A stretch of 64,000 nt of DNA from Pseudonocardia sp. CNS-004 (GTDB lineage Bacteria; Actinomycetota; Actinomycetes; Mycobacteriales; Pseudonocardiaceae), in NCBI GenBank assembly GCA_001942185.1, contig MKJV01000068.1:434001-498000 (forward strand), in the 5' to 3' direction. Below the pieces are notes generated by a model that saw nothing but the letters and a program-made list of their open reading frames with translations, searched no databases and was not told the origin of the DNA. Both the position numbers and the translations under genes were made by a program. How positions within the stretch are numbered: the first letter of the stretch is position 1; each line of letters begins with the position of its first letter. Below are positions 9,579 to 18,445 of the stretch, in pieces.

Positions 9579-11564
9579 GTGGCCACCACGATCACCGTTC
9601 GCCCGGAACCGCATCCCGTCGCCCCGCTCCCCGACCGTCCGCGGTGGCCGCGGCGGGCGGCGTTGACCGGCGTGCTCGCCGGCACCGCCGCGCTCTACCT
9701 GTGGGGTCTCTCCGCGTCCGGCTGGGCCAACGCGTTCTACTCGGCGGCCGCACAGGCCGGTGCCGAGAGCTGGACGGCGTGGTTCTTCGGCTCCTCCGAC
9801 GCCGCGAACGCGATCACGGTGGACAAGACGCCCGCCGCGCTGTGGGTGACCGGTCTGTCGGTGCGGCTCTTCGGCCTGAGCAGCTGGAGCATCCTCGTCC
9901 CGCAGGCGCTGATGGGCGTCGCCACCGTCGGGCTGCTGTACGCGACGGTGTGGCGCACCGCGGGCACCGCGGCAGGGCTGCTGGCGGGCACGGTCTGCGC
10001 GCTCACGCCGGTGGCCGTGCTGATGTTCCGGTTCACAACCCGGACGCGCTGCTCACGCTGCTGCTGGTCGGGGCGGCGTACGCGCTGCTGCGCGCGGTCG
10101 AGGCGGGGCGCACGCGTTGGCTGGTGCTGGTGGGCGTGCTCGTCGGGTTCGGGTTCCTCACGAAGATGCTGCAGGCGTTCCTCGTGCTGCCCGCGTTCGC
10201 CGCCGTCTGGCTGCTGGCCGCGCCGGTCGGCATCGGGCGCCGGGCGCGCGACCTGCTGGTCGCGGGTGTCGCGATGGTCGTGAGCGCGGGCTGGTGGGTG
10301 CTCGTCGTCGACTTGTGGCCGGCCGGTTCCCGGCCCTACATCGGCGGCTCGCAGACCAACAGCGTGCTCGAGCTGGTCCTCGGCTACAACGGCCTCGGCC
10401 GCCTCACCGGTGCCGAGGTCGGCAGCGTCGTCCCCGGTCAGATGGGGGGTGCCGGTGGCAGCTGGGGGCCGACCGGCCTCACCCGCCTGTTCACCGGCAG
10501 CTACGGCGGGGACGCGTCCTGGCTGCTGCCCGCCGCGCTGGTGCTCCTCGGCACGTTGCTGTGGTGGACGCGTCGCGAGCCGCGCACCGACCGGACCCGC
10601 GCCGCCGCGCTCGCCTGGGGTGGCTGGCTCGTCGTCACCGCGCTGGTCTTCAGCCTGATGGCCGGGATCTTCCACAGCTACTACCAGATCGCGCTGGCGC
10701 CTGCGATCGGCGCGCTGGTCGGGATCGGGGCGGTGCAGCTGTGGCGGCGGCGCACCGAGCTCGCCGCGCGGATCGTCCTCGCCGTGGTGCTCGCCGGCAC
10801 GGTGGTGTGGGCGTTCGTGCTCCTGAACGCGGCCGGTTGGCAGCAGTGGCTCGCGTGGACCGTGCTCGTCGCCGGGTCGGCCGGTGCCGCGAGCCTGCTC
10901 GGCGTGCACCGGATCGGCCGCCGGGCGCGGGCCTGCGTGATCACCGTCGCCGTGGTGGCAGCGCTCGCGGCGCCCACCGGGTGGTCGGTCGCGACGGCAG
11001 CGACGCCGCACACCGGCGCATCCCGTCCTCCGGCCCGCAGGACGCGCGGATGGGCGGCATTCCTGGCATGCGCACGGGCGGCGGCCCCGACGGCGGCGGC
11101 CGGCGCGGGGTGGCCCGGCGATGCCCGGAGGCGGTCCAGGTGACGGCGCTCCCAGCGGTGGCGGCCCCGGCGGCGGGATGCGGGGCGAGGGCTTCCCGGG
11201 CGGCGCCATCCTCGGGTCGCCGACCCCGTCGGCGGAGCTCACCGCGCTCCTGCAGCGCGATGCGGACGCCTACACGTGGGTCGCGGCGACGATCGGGTCC
11301 AACAGCGCCGCGGGCTACCAGCTCGCGAGCGGGAACCCGGTGATGGCGCTCGGCGGGTTCAACGGCACCGACCCGTACCCGACGCTCGAGGGCTTCCAGC
11401 AGCTCGTGGCCGATGGCCGGATCCACTACTTCGTCGGCGACGCCGGACGCAGCAACACCGGGAGCGGCGGCAGCGACCAGGCGCACCGGATCGGATCGTG
11501 GGTGGAGCAGAACTTCACCCCGGTCGCGGTCGGCGGCACCACCGTCTACGACCTGACGGCCTGA
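9579..11564 (+). CDS. GT39 (ArnT/YkcB-like) membrane glycosyltransferase, copy 2, frameshifted
   Basis: Paralogue of the 4171-6158 gene with the same order: GWANAFYSAA loop, VDKTPAALW (DKTP in place of DKPP), helices, RPYIGGSQTNS, GYNGLGR, Gly-rich linker and soluble tail (ALGGFNGTDPYPTLEGFQ). Frame changes near 10035, 11030 and 11115. At the first, FRFTTR replaces the FRYNNPD of copy 1, which fits loss of a single A from the AAC AAC codons. GTG 9579 is chosen because it lines up with the N-termini of the other copies; ATG 9498 is an alternative. Lies directly downstream of the two-component system. Confidence 0.8.
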
Positions 11565-11710
11565 CGCAGCCACGCCGCTCGCGGATTCCGGGCCGCCGCT
11601 CGTCCACGTCCGCCCCGCCCGGGCCCACCCGCCCGTTCCCGCGCAGCAACCTGGAGTCGCGCCCCGGACACCCGGCGCGCCGACGAGCGTCTGCGAGGAG
11701 GCTCCGTGAA

Positions 11711-11858
11711 CGAGCTTGCGAGCGAACCATCGACACAGCGCCTCCGCGAAGCGTCGGCCGAGCGCAGCGAGGGCGTGCGGTGAGCGAGCTTGCGAGCGAA
11801 CCATCGACACAGCGCGTCCGCGAAGCGTCGGCCGAGCGCAGCGAGGGCGCGCGGTGAG
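11711..11858 (+). repeat. 74-bp perfect-length tandem duplication ending at a start codon
   Basis: Two head-to-tail units, 11711-11784 and 11785-11858, differ at only two positions. Each unit ends in a GTG with similar flanks; the second GTG (11854) is the start of GT39 copy 3. The repeat also reads open in frame with that gene. The sequence is made of short GAGCGA/GCGAGC-rich words that look like an intergenic repeat family. Confidence 0.85.
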
Positions 11859-13569
11859 CGTTGTGGCCGACACCGTCCCCGACCTCCGCCCGGTCCGGCC
11901 GGCGCGGCCGGGGCGCCCCCGGCTGACCCGCTCCGGGCGATGGGCGCTTGCCGGACTGCTGCTCGGCACGGCGACCCTGCACCTGTGGGACCTGGGCTCG
12001 GTCGGCTGGGCGGACATCCGGTACGCGAGCGCGATCCGCGGCATGGCGCAGGACTGGACGGCCTTCCTGTACGCCTCCACCGACGCGGGCAACATCGTCA
12101 CGGTCGGCGGGCCGCCGGGCTCGCTGTGGGCGATGGCGCTGTTCGCGCGGGTGTTCGGGTTCTCCGCGTGGAGCATGCTCGTGCCCCAGGCGCTGATGGG
12201 CGTGGGTGCCGTGGCGCTGCTGTACGCGGCCGTGCGCCGCGTCGCGGGCCCCGGCGGCGGGCTGCTGGCCGGGGCGGCGCTCGCGCTCACCCCCGTCACC
12301 GTGGCGATGTTCCGGTTCAACTACCCGGACGCGCTGCTGGTGCTGCTCCTCGTCGCGGCGGCCTACTCCACGGTCCGCGCCATCGAGGACGGCCTTCTGC
12401 GCCGGCTGCTCCTGGCGGGTGTGTTCGCCGGACTCGCCGTGCTGACCGACACGGCGCAGGCGCTGCTGCCGCTGCCTGCGCTCGCGCTCGCCTACCTGGT
12501 GGCCGCCCCCGTCGGGTTCTTCCGGCGCGGGTTCCAGCTGCTGGCCGCCGGCGTGGCACTCGTCGTCGCGGCGGGCTGGTGGTACGCGCTGGTCGAGCTG
12601 CGGCTCGCGGGGAACCGCCCGTACATCGGCGGGTCCCGCGCCGACAGCGCGCTGGAGCTCGCGCTGGACGACCTACGCCGGCTCGCAGGCATCGACCCGG
12701 GCCCGCTGCGGATGGTCGACGTCCAGCACGCGGCGCTGGTCGGCTGGCTGCTGCCGGCCGCGCTCGCACTGCTCGTCGTGGGTCTGCTGCTCACGAGCCG
12801 CCGGCCGCGCACGGATGCCGCCCGGGCGTCGCTCGTGCTCTGGGGCGGCTGGACCGTGCTCACGGCGGTGGCCCTCGGCACCGGCGGCTACCTGACCCAC
12901 GACACGGTGGCGCTCGCGCCCGGCGTCGCGGCGCTCGCCGGGATCGGCAGCGCGCTGCTGTGGGAGCGGCGCCGCAGGTGGGCGGGCCGCGGGACGCTGA
13001 CCGTGCTCGTGGCCGGCACGGTGGCGTGGGAGTGGACGCTGCTGGACCGGATGCCCGCACTGCTGCCCCGCTGGATCGTCGTCGCGGCCGCGGCGGTGGT
13101 GATCGGGTTCGTGCTGATCGCCGGCACCACCATGCGCCGCGGCACGGCCGCCGTGGGGTCGGCGCTGGCCCTGATGGCGCTCGCGCTGCCCGCCGCCGTC
13201 GCCGCGCGGACCACGGCGGGCCAGGTGGGGCTTCCGGATGTGGGCGCGCAGGCGAGCGCTCCTGGTCCGGAGCTCACGGACGTGCTGCGATCGACGGGGA
13301 GGACGTGGTCGGCCGCCACGGTCGGCACGCAGCAGAGCGCCGCGCTCGGGCTCGCCAGCGACACCACGGTGATCGGCATCGGCGGCGCCTCCGGCAACGA
13401 CCCCGCACCCACCCTCGAGCGGTTCCAGGCCATCGTCGAGGCGGGCGAGGTGCGCTGGTTCGTCGACACGGGCGGTGAGTCGGAGATCCTGGCCTGGGTC
13501 CGGCAGAACTTCGAGCCGTCCACGGTCGGCGGCCACACCGTCTACGACTTCGCCCGGCCTGCGTCGTGA
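11854..13569 (+). CDS. GT39-like membrane protein, copy 3, DKPP motif lost
   Basis: 571 aa, uninterrupted. Same fold and order as copies 1 and 2: GWADIRYASAI loop, MLVPQALMGVGAVALLYAAV, RPYIGGSRADS, soluble tail GIGGASGNDPAPTLERFQ and HTVYDF. It lacks the Gly-rich linker, and the conserved DKPP is GGPP (residues 85-88), so the Lys expected to contact the lipid phosphate is gone. The Tyr/Asn-rich FGYNGLGR segment is also missing. It may be inactive, regulatory, or use another donor. GTG 11854 closes the 74-bp tandem repeat. Its stop overlaps the next gene's GTG by four bases. Confidence 0.85.
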   Translation: MSVVADTVPDLRPVRPARPGRPRLTRSGRWALAGLLLGTATLHLWDLGSVGWADIRYASAIRGMAQDWTAFLYASTDAGNIVTVGGPPGSLWAMALFARVFGFSAWSMLVPQALMGVGAVALLYAAVRRVAGPGGGLLAGAALALTPVTVAMFRFNYPDALLVLLLVAAAYSTVRAIEDGLLRRLLLAGVFAGLAVLTDTAQALLPLPALALAYLVAAPVGFFRRGFQLLAAGVALVVAAGWWYALVELRLAGNRPYIGGSRADSALELALDDLRRLAGIDPGPLRMVDVQHAALVGWLLPAALALLVVGLLLTSRRPRTDAARASLVLWGGWTVLTAVALGTGGYLTHDTVALAPGVAALAGIGSALLWERRRRWAGRGTLTVLVAGTVAWEWTLLDRMPALLPRWIVVAAAAVVIGFVLIAGTTMRRGTAAVGSALALMALALPAAVAARTTAGQVGLPDVGAQASAPGPELTDVLRSTGRTWSAATVGTQQSAALGLASDTTVIGIGGASGNDPAPTLERFQAIVEAGEVRWFVDTGGESEILAWVRQNFEPSTVGGHTVYDFARPAS

Positions 13570-15200
13570 CCACTTGCGAGACTGGACGCGTGGTCGACGT
13601 CGCGCGGGTGCTCGAGCTGGCACGGTCCGGAGCGGAGCAGGCCGCGGGGTCGGCGCGGGCGGTGGTGGCGCTCACCCGCTCCGGGGTGGTGCGGCCCGTC
13701 CGGCCCGACCGCCTGCTCGGCATGGTCGCCGGCCTGGCCCGCTACGGCCTGTCGATCACCGCGGGGTACGCGGCCGGGGCGGCGCGGCACCCCGACCGCA
13801 CCGCCGTCGTCGACGACGCGGGCACACTGACGTTCGCGGAGCTGGCCCACCGGACGGACGCGATCGCCCGCGGGCTCGCGGCCTCCGGCACCGGACCGGG
13901 CACCCGCATGGGCGTGCTCTGCCGCAACCATCGCGGCGCGATCACCGCCCAGGTGGCGGCGGGCAAGCTCGGTGCCGACACGGTGCTGCTGAACCCCGGT
14001 CTCTCGGCGGCCCAGCTCACCGACGTCGCCCAGGAGCTGCGCCTGCACACGGTGGTGGCCGACGAGGAGTTCGGCCCCGCGCTCGCCGGCCTGCCCGATG
14101 GCGTCCGGGTCGTCACCGACACCGACCTCGACGACCTCGACGGCCCCGGCCCGCTGCCGCGGCGCCCGCCTGCGGGCCACACGATCGTGCTGACGTCCGG
14201 CACCACCGGCACCCCCAAGGGCGCCCGCCGACCGCCGCTGCACAGCATCTCCCCGGCCGCCGCGATCCTGTCGGCGATCCCGATGCGGGCGGCCGAACCC
14301 GCGTTCATCGCCGCGCCGCTGCTGCACACCTGGGGGTACGCCGCGCTGCAGCTGGCCGTGCTGCACGGCACCCCGGTCGTGCTCACCCGCAGGTACGCGC
14401 CAGCAGACTTCCTGCGGACCGCCGAGGAACACCGCGTCGACGCCGTCTTCGCCGTGCCGGTGATGCTGCAGCGGGTACTCGAACTGCCTGCCGCCGACCT
14501 GGAACGGGCCTGGTCGGCGCACCGCCCGCGGATCGTGGCCGTGAGCGGGTCGGCGCTGCCCGCGGGTCTCGCCACCTCCTTCATGGACCGCTTCGGCGAC
14601 GTCCTCTACAACCTCTACGGCTCCACCGAGGTCTCGTGGGTGAGCATCGCGGGCCCCGCCGACCTGCGGGCGGCGCCCGGCACCGCGGGCCGCGCACCCG
14701 CAGGCACCCGGCTCGTGATCCTCGGCGAGGACGACCGCCCCGCCCCACGGGGCGCCGAGGGCCGCGTGTTCGTCCACAACGACATGCCGTTCGCCGGGTA
14801 CACCCGCGAAGGCGCCGACGTCCAGCGGCACGGCCGGATGATCGGCACCGGCGACATCGGCCGCCTCGACGAGCAGGGGTTGCTCCACCTCACCGGCCGG
14901 GCCGACGACATGATCGTCTCCGGTGGGGAGAACGTGCACCCCGGCCCGGTGGAGGGCCTGATCGCGGCCCGCCCCGAGATCCGCGAGGCCGCCGTCACCG
15001 GCGTGCCCGACGAGCAGTACGGCCAGCGGCTCGCCGCGTTCGTCGTGCTCGAGCCGGGGGCGCGGGTGGAGGCCGACGACGTGCGCGGATGGGTGCGCGC
15101 CGAACTGAGCCGGTTCGCCGTGCCCCGCGACGTCACGTTCGTCGACGAGCTCCCCCGCAACGCCACCGGGAAGGTGGTGCATCGCGAGCTGCGTGGGTGA
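13566..15200 (+). CDS. AMP-forming acyl-CoA synthetase (FadD-like)
   Basis: 544 aa. ATP/AMP signature TSGTTGTPKGARRPP, then YNLYGSTEVSWVS, GTGDIGRLDEQGLLHLTGRADDMIVSGGENVHP (hinge and ANL C-terminal domain) and the catalytic Lys in PRNATGKVVHREL. Family activates fatty or aryl acids to acyl-AMP and then acyl-CoA; resembles mycobacterial FadD2/FadD12 in its roughly 70-aa N-terminal extension. Overlaps GT39 copy 3 by GTGA, so it is co-translated with an envelope gene; a lipid-related role is plausible. Substrate not deducible. Confidence 0.9.
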   Translation: MTTCETGRVVDVARVLELARSGAEQAAGSARAVVALTRSGVVRPVRPDRLLGMVAGLARYGLSITAGYAAGAARHPDRTAVVDDAGTLTFAELAHRTDAIARGLAASGTGPGTRMGVLCRNHRGAITAQVAAGKLGADTVLLNPGLSAAQLTDVAQELRLHTVVADEEFGPALAGLPDGVRVVTDTDLDDLDGPGPLPRRPPAGHTIVLTSGTTGTPKGARRPPLHSISPAAAILSAIPMRAAEPAFIAAPLLHTWGYAALQLAVLHGTPVVLTRRYAPADFLRTAEEHRVDAVFAVPVMLQRVLELPAADLERAWSAHRPRIVAVSGSALPAGLATSFMDRFGDVLYNLYGSTEVSWVSIAGPADLRAAPGTAGRAPAGTRLVILGEDDRPAPRGAEGRVFVHNDMPFAGYTREGADVQRHGRMIGTGDIGRLDEQGLLHLTGRADDMIVSGGENVHPGPVEGLIAARPEIREAAVTGVPDEQYGQRLAAFVVLEPGARVEADDVRGWVRAELSRFAVPRDVTFVDELPRNATGKVVHRELRG

Positions 15201-15219
15201 GAGACGTCACCCCAACGAG

Positions 15220-15238
15220 TTAGGTAAGGCTTAGGTAT
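15220..15238 (+). promoter_or_regulatory. Candidate DtxR/IdeR iron box
   Basis: TTAGGTAAGGCTTAGGTAT matches 14 of 19 positions of the known IdeR consensus TTAGGTTAGGCTAACCTAA. It ends 9 bases before the GTG of the ferredoxin-like gene, and its right half (TAGGTAT) could be the -10 element, so iron-loaded repressor would block the promoter. Confidence 0.6.
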
Positions 15239-15247
15239 TGTTGGGCG

Positions 15248-16116
15248 GTGGACGCGGACCCGAGCTGGCAGCGGTGCAGCCTCCTCGCGCTCGCCGGCGA
15301 CGAGCAGCTCGCCGGCACCGCCCCGCTCGCCCGCCGCTGGGTGTGCGTCGAGCAGCGCGGTGCGTGGCCCGCCGACCTCGGCGCCCACCCCGAACCGGCA
15401 CTCGCCGCGCTCGCCGCCACCCCCGGCTGGCGGCTGCTGCTGATCCGCCGTCCCGGCCGGCGCGGCGAGGCCGGCGCGCCGCTGCGCGTCTTCCTCGCCG
15501 ACACGTCGCCCGGCTCCAGCCGCATCACCGGCCTCACGGTCGGCGACCCCGAGGAGCTGGCCCACCTCGTGCTGCCCCGGCCCGGCGACGCGCTGCCCGG
15601 CGACCCGGTCCACGACCCGATGCTCCTGGTGTGCACCCACGGCCGCCGGGACCGCTGCTGCGCCGTCGACGGGCGTGCGCTCGCCCTGTCCGTCGTCGAC
15701 GCCGGTGAGCAGCACGTGTGGGAGTGCAGCCACCTCGGTGGCCACCGGTTCGCGCCCACCGCGCTCGTACTCCCCACCGGCTACGCCTACGGCAGGCTCG
15801 ACCCCGCCACCGCGATCGCCGCCCGCAAGGCCGCCTTCCCGGGCGAGGTCGACACCACGCTCTGCCGCGGTCGCAGCACCTGGTCGCACAGCGGGCAGGT
15901 CGCCGAGCTCGCCGTCCGCGCCGCCACCGGCATGCGCGACGCTGACGCGCTGCAGGTCGACGACGTCGCGGGCGCGCCGTCGTCACCTCCCGCGACGGCC
16001 GCCGCTGGGCCGTGGACGTCGCCCCGATCGCAGGCGCCCCCCGCCCCCTGTCCTGCGGCACCGCCCCCATCCCGTCCGAGTCCCTCCAGGCCACGGCCAT
16101 CCGCCTTCTGCACTGA
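15248..16116 (+). CDS. Sucrase/ferredoxin-like (thioredoxin-fold Fe-S) protein, frameshifted
   Basis: Suc_Fer-like family. Cys-containing motifs CTHGRRDRCCAVDG and WECSHLGGHRFAPTALVLPTGY are the family's metal/Fe-S signatures. The frame changes near 15975; in the next frame the expected tail (VVTSRDGRRWAVDV...SCGTAPIPSES) runs to TGA at 16116, giving about 289 aa like the intact paralogue at 38196-39074. Probably a cytoplasmic redox protein. The iron box just upstream suggests induction when iron is scarce, which agrees with the siderophore reductase gene elsewhere in the window. Confidence 0.8.
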
Positions 16117-16204
16117 CGACGGCCGACCCCGACTCACCCGCACCGAGAGCGCGACTCGCGTGCACTCAGCCCGCGACTCGCGGGGTGAGGGGCGTCCCAC
16201 ATTC

Positions 16205-16326
16205 CGCGAGTCGCGGTCTCGATGCACGCGAGTCGCGGTGTGGGTGCACGCGAGTCGCGGTGTGGGTGCACGCGAGTCGCGGTGTGGGTGCACGCGAGTC
16301 GCGGTGTGGGTGCGCGTGAGATGCGG
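16205..16326. repeat. 22-bp tandem repeat, five copies plus a degenerate sixth
   Basis: The 12-mer CGCGAGTCGCGG recurs at 16205, 16227, 16249, 16271 and 16293, exactly 22 bases apart; the linker GTGTGGGTGCA is constant in the last copies, and a decayed copy follows. Two inverted copies of the core (CGCGACTCGCG-like) lie at about 16150-16180, so the region can fold back. It fills the gap 16117-16377, where no gene is seen. Copies are contiguous with no unique spacers, so not CRISPR. Confidence 0.85.
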
Positions 16327-16377
16327 CGAGGGCGCGTCGCTTCCCGATCATGCAGGGCGAGCGGGCAGACTCGCAGC

Positions 16378-16884
16378 ATGTCCGCGCCGCCGCCCGCCCT
16401 GCCGCTGCGCCCGCCTGCCCACCAGGTGAGCCCGCGCGCGGTGGTGTGGTGGCGATTGCGGGCGCTGCTCATCGTGCTCGCGGTCGTCGCCCCGCAGGCC
16501 GTGGCGGCGCTGTTGCTGAGCGGGACCGCACCCGGCTGGCTCATGGCCACCGCCGCCCTGACCGCCGTCGCCGGCCTCGCCTACGTGATCGTGGTGCCGC
16601 CGCTGCTCTTCCGCATCCACCGCTGGGAGGTCACCGCCGAGGCGGTCTACACCCTGTCGGGCTGGCTGGTGCGGGAGTGGCGGATCGCCCCGATCTCGCG
16701 CGTGCAGACCGTCGACACCGAACACGGGCCGCTCCAGCAGCTGCTGAAGCTCGCGAGCGTCACGGTCACGACGGCCTCGGCCCGTGGCCCCGTCACGATC
16801 CGGGGCCTCGACGAGGGGGCCGCTGCGGAGCTGGCCCGTCAGCTCACGGAGACCACGCAGGCGACCCCGGGGGACGCGACGTGA
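16378..16884 (+). CDS. PH domain-containing membrane protein (YdbS-like)
   Basis: 168 aa from ATG 16378. Two TM helices (about 25-65) followed by a bacterial PH (bPH2) domain: WEVTAEAVYTLSGWLVREWRIAPISRVQTVD. Upstream in-frame codons only translate the 22-base repeat, so this ATG is preferred. Overlaps the next gene by GTGA. Pairs of this kind (YdbS/YdbT in Bacillus) act together in the membrane; proposed roles include protection against bacteriocins or envelope stress. Confidence 0.85.
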   Translation: MSAPPPALPLRPPAHQVSPRAVVWWRLRALLIVLAVVAPQAVAALLLSGTAPGWLMATAALTAVAGLAYVIVVPPLLFRIHRWEVTAEAVYTLSGWLVREWRIAPISRVQTVDTEHGPLQQLLKLASVTVTTASARGPVTIRGLDEGAAAELARQLTETTQATPGDAT

Positions 16885-18383
16885 CGGCCGAGCCCGACGG
16901 CGCGCCGTGGCGGCGGCTGGACACGCGGATGATCGCGGTGACCCCGCTGTCCGGGGCGCTGCGGCTGCTCCCGGTCGCGGTGTTGCTGCTGGTCACGCGG
17001 CAGGGTGACGTGGTCGGGCGGCTGTGGGTGCCGCTCGGCATCGCACTGGCGCTCGTGATCGCCGGTGTGGTGCGGTGGCGCACCACGCAGTACCGGATCA
17101 CCGCCGACCGGGTGGAGCTGCACACCGGCTGGCTGCGCCGCCAGCGCAGGTCGGTGCCACGGGACCGGATCCGCACGGTCGACCTCACCTCGAGGCTCGT
17201 GCACCGCGTGTTCGGGCTGAGCGTCGTGCAGGTGGGGGCGGCGTCCGGGTCGTCGGGGGACGGCGCGGGGCTCGCCCTCGACGCCGTCAGCAAGACCGAG
17301 GCCGACCGGCTCCGCCGCGAACTGCTGGACCGCTCCGCCGCGATCACGCCCGAGCGCCCCGCCCGGGCGCCGGTCGACGAACTGGCCCGGCTGCGGTGGT
17401 CGTGGCTGCGCTTCGCCCCGCTGACGTTCTCCGCGATCGCCGGCAGCGGCGCGGTGTTCGCCGCGGCCTTCAACCTGTTCGACGACCTCGGCGTCGACCC
17501 GCGCGACGTGCCGGGCGTCGACGACGCCGCCCACTGCCTCACCGCGGCCCCGATCTGGCTCGGTGTGCTGGTCGTGAGCGGTGTGCTGGTCGTCGTCGCG
17601 GTCATCGGTTCGCTGCTGCTGTTCGCCGAGCGCTGGTACGCCTACCGGCTCACCAGGGAGGCCACCGCGGAGGGCGGCGCACTCCGCGTCCGGCGTGGGC
17701 TGCTGACCCGGCGCTCGCTCTCGGTGTCGGAGCGCAGGTTGCGCGGCGCCGAGGTCGTCGAGCCGATACTGCTGAGGGCGGGCCGGGGTGCGCAGACCCG
17801 GGCGCTGGCCACCGGCCTGTCCCGCGACGCCCAGGGCGGGGCCCTCCAGCCGCCCGCCCCGCGGGCCGAGGCCCACCGGGTGGCCGCGGTCGCGCTGCGC
17901 GAACACCCCGGCCTCGCCACTCGTGCCCCGCTGCGCCGCCATCCGCGGGCCGCGCTGCGACGCAGGCTGACGCGGGCGCTGCTGCCCGCCGCGGCGCTGG
18001 TGTCGATCGCGTTCGCGGTGGGCGTCGCCGTCCCGATGCCGTGGCTCGGGCCGGCGAGCCTCGTGCTGCTGCCGGCCGCCATGGCACTCGCCATCGACCG
18101 CTACCGCAACCTCGGCCATCAGCTCACCGCCCGCCACCTGGTGATGCGCCAGGGCTCGGTGCAGCGGCGGACGGTCGCCCTGCAACGGGCAGGGGTGATC
18201 GGCTGGACGTTCCGGCAGAGCGTGTTCCAGCGCCGCGCCGGGCTGGTCGAGGTCGAGGCCGTCACGGCGGCGGGTGCGGGCGGCTACCCGGTGCTCGACG
18301 TCGCCGCCGCCGACGGCGTGGCATTCGCCGACGCCACGACCCCGGACCTGCTGGCCCCGTTCAGGGCGCGGTCCGCGCGCTGA
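16881..18383 (+). CDS. PH domain-containing membrane protein (YdbT-like), multi-domain
   Basis: About 500 aa from GTG 16881. Repeating pattern of TM helix pairs followed by bPH2 domains: YRITADRVELHTGWLRRQRRSVPRDRIRTVD near residue 75, a second copy around YAYRLTREATAEGGALRVRRGLLTRRS, and a third around HQLTARHLVMRQGSVQRRTVALQRAGVIGW. Partner of the preceding YdbS-like gene (4-base overlap). Localised in the cytoplasmic membrane; molecular role uncertain. Confidence 0.87.
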   Translation: MTAEPDGAPWRRLDTRMIAVTPLSGALRLLPVAVLLLVTRQGDVVGRLWVPLGIALALVIAGVVRWRTTQYRITADRVELHTGWLRRQRRSVPRDRIRTVDLTSRLVHRVFGLSVVQVGAASGSSGDGAGLALDAVSKTEADRLRRELLDRSAAITPERPARAPVDELARLRWSWLRFAPLTFSAIAGSGAVFAAAFNLFDDLGVDPRDVPGVDDAAHCLTAAPIWLGVLVVSGVLVVVAVIGSLLLFAERWYAYRLTREATAEGGALRVRRGLLTRRSLSVSERRLRGAEVVEPILLRAGRGAQTRALATGLSRDAQGGALQPPAPRAEAHRVAAVALREHPGLATRAPLRRHPRAALRRRLTRALLPAAALVSIAFAVGVAVPMPWLGPASLVLLPAAMALAIDRYRNLGHQLTARHLVMRQGSVQRRTVALQRAGVIGWTFRQSVFQRRAGLVEVEAVTAAGAGGYPVLDVAAADGVAFADATTPDLLAPFRARSAR

Positions 18384-18445
18384 ACCGGGTCCTCACAGGG
18401 CCCGGGACTCTGCGAGGACCGCGACGAGCGCGCGAAGCCGCTGCG

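Noticed and set aside
16205..16326. CRISPR array
   Set aside because: Repeats are contiguous with no unique spacers and no cas gene is present.
16222..16377. N-terminal extension of the PH-domain protein through the 22-base repeats
   Set aside because: The extension only translates the repeat (Arg/Ser/Val-rich) and the TM/PH homology begins after ATG 16378.
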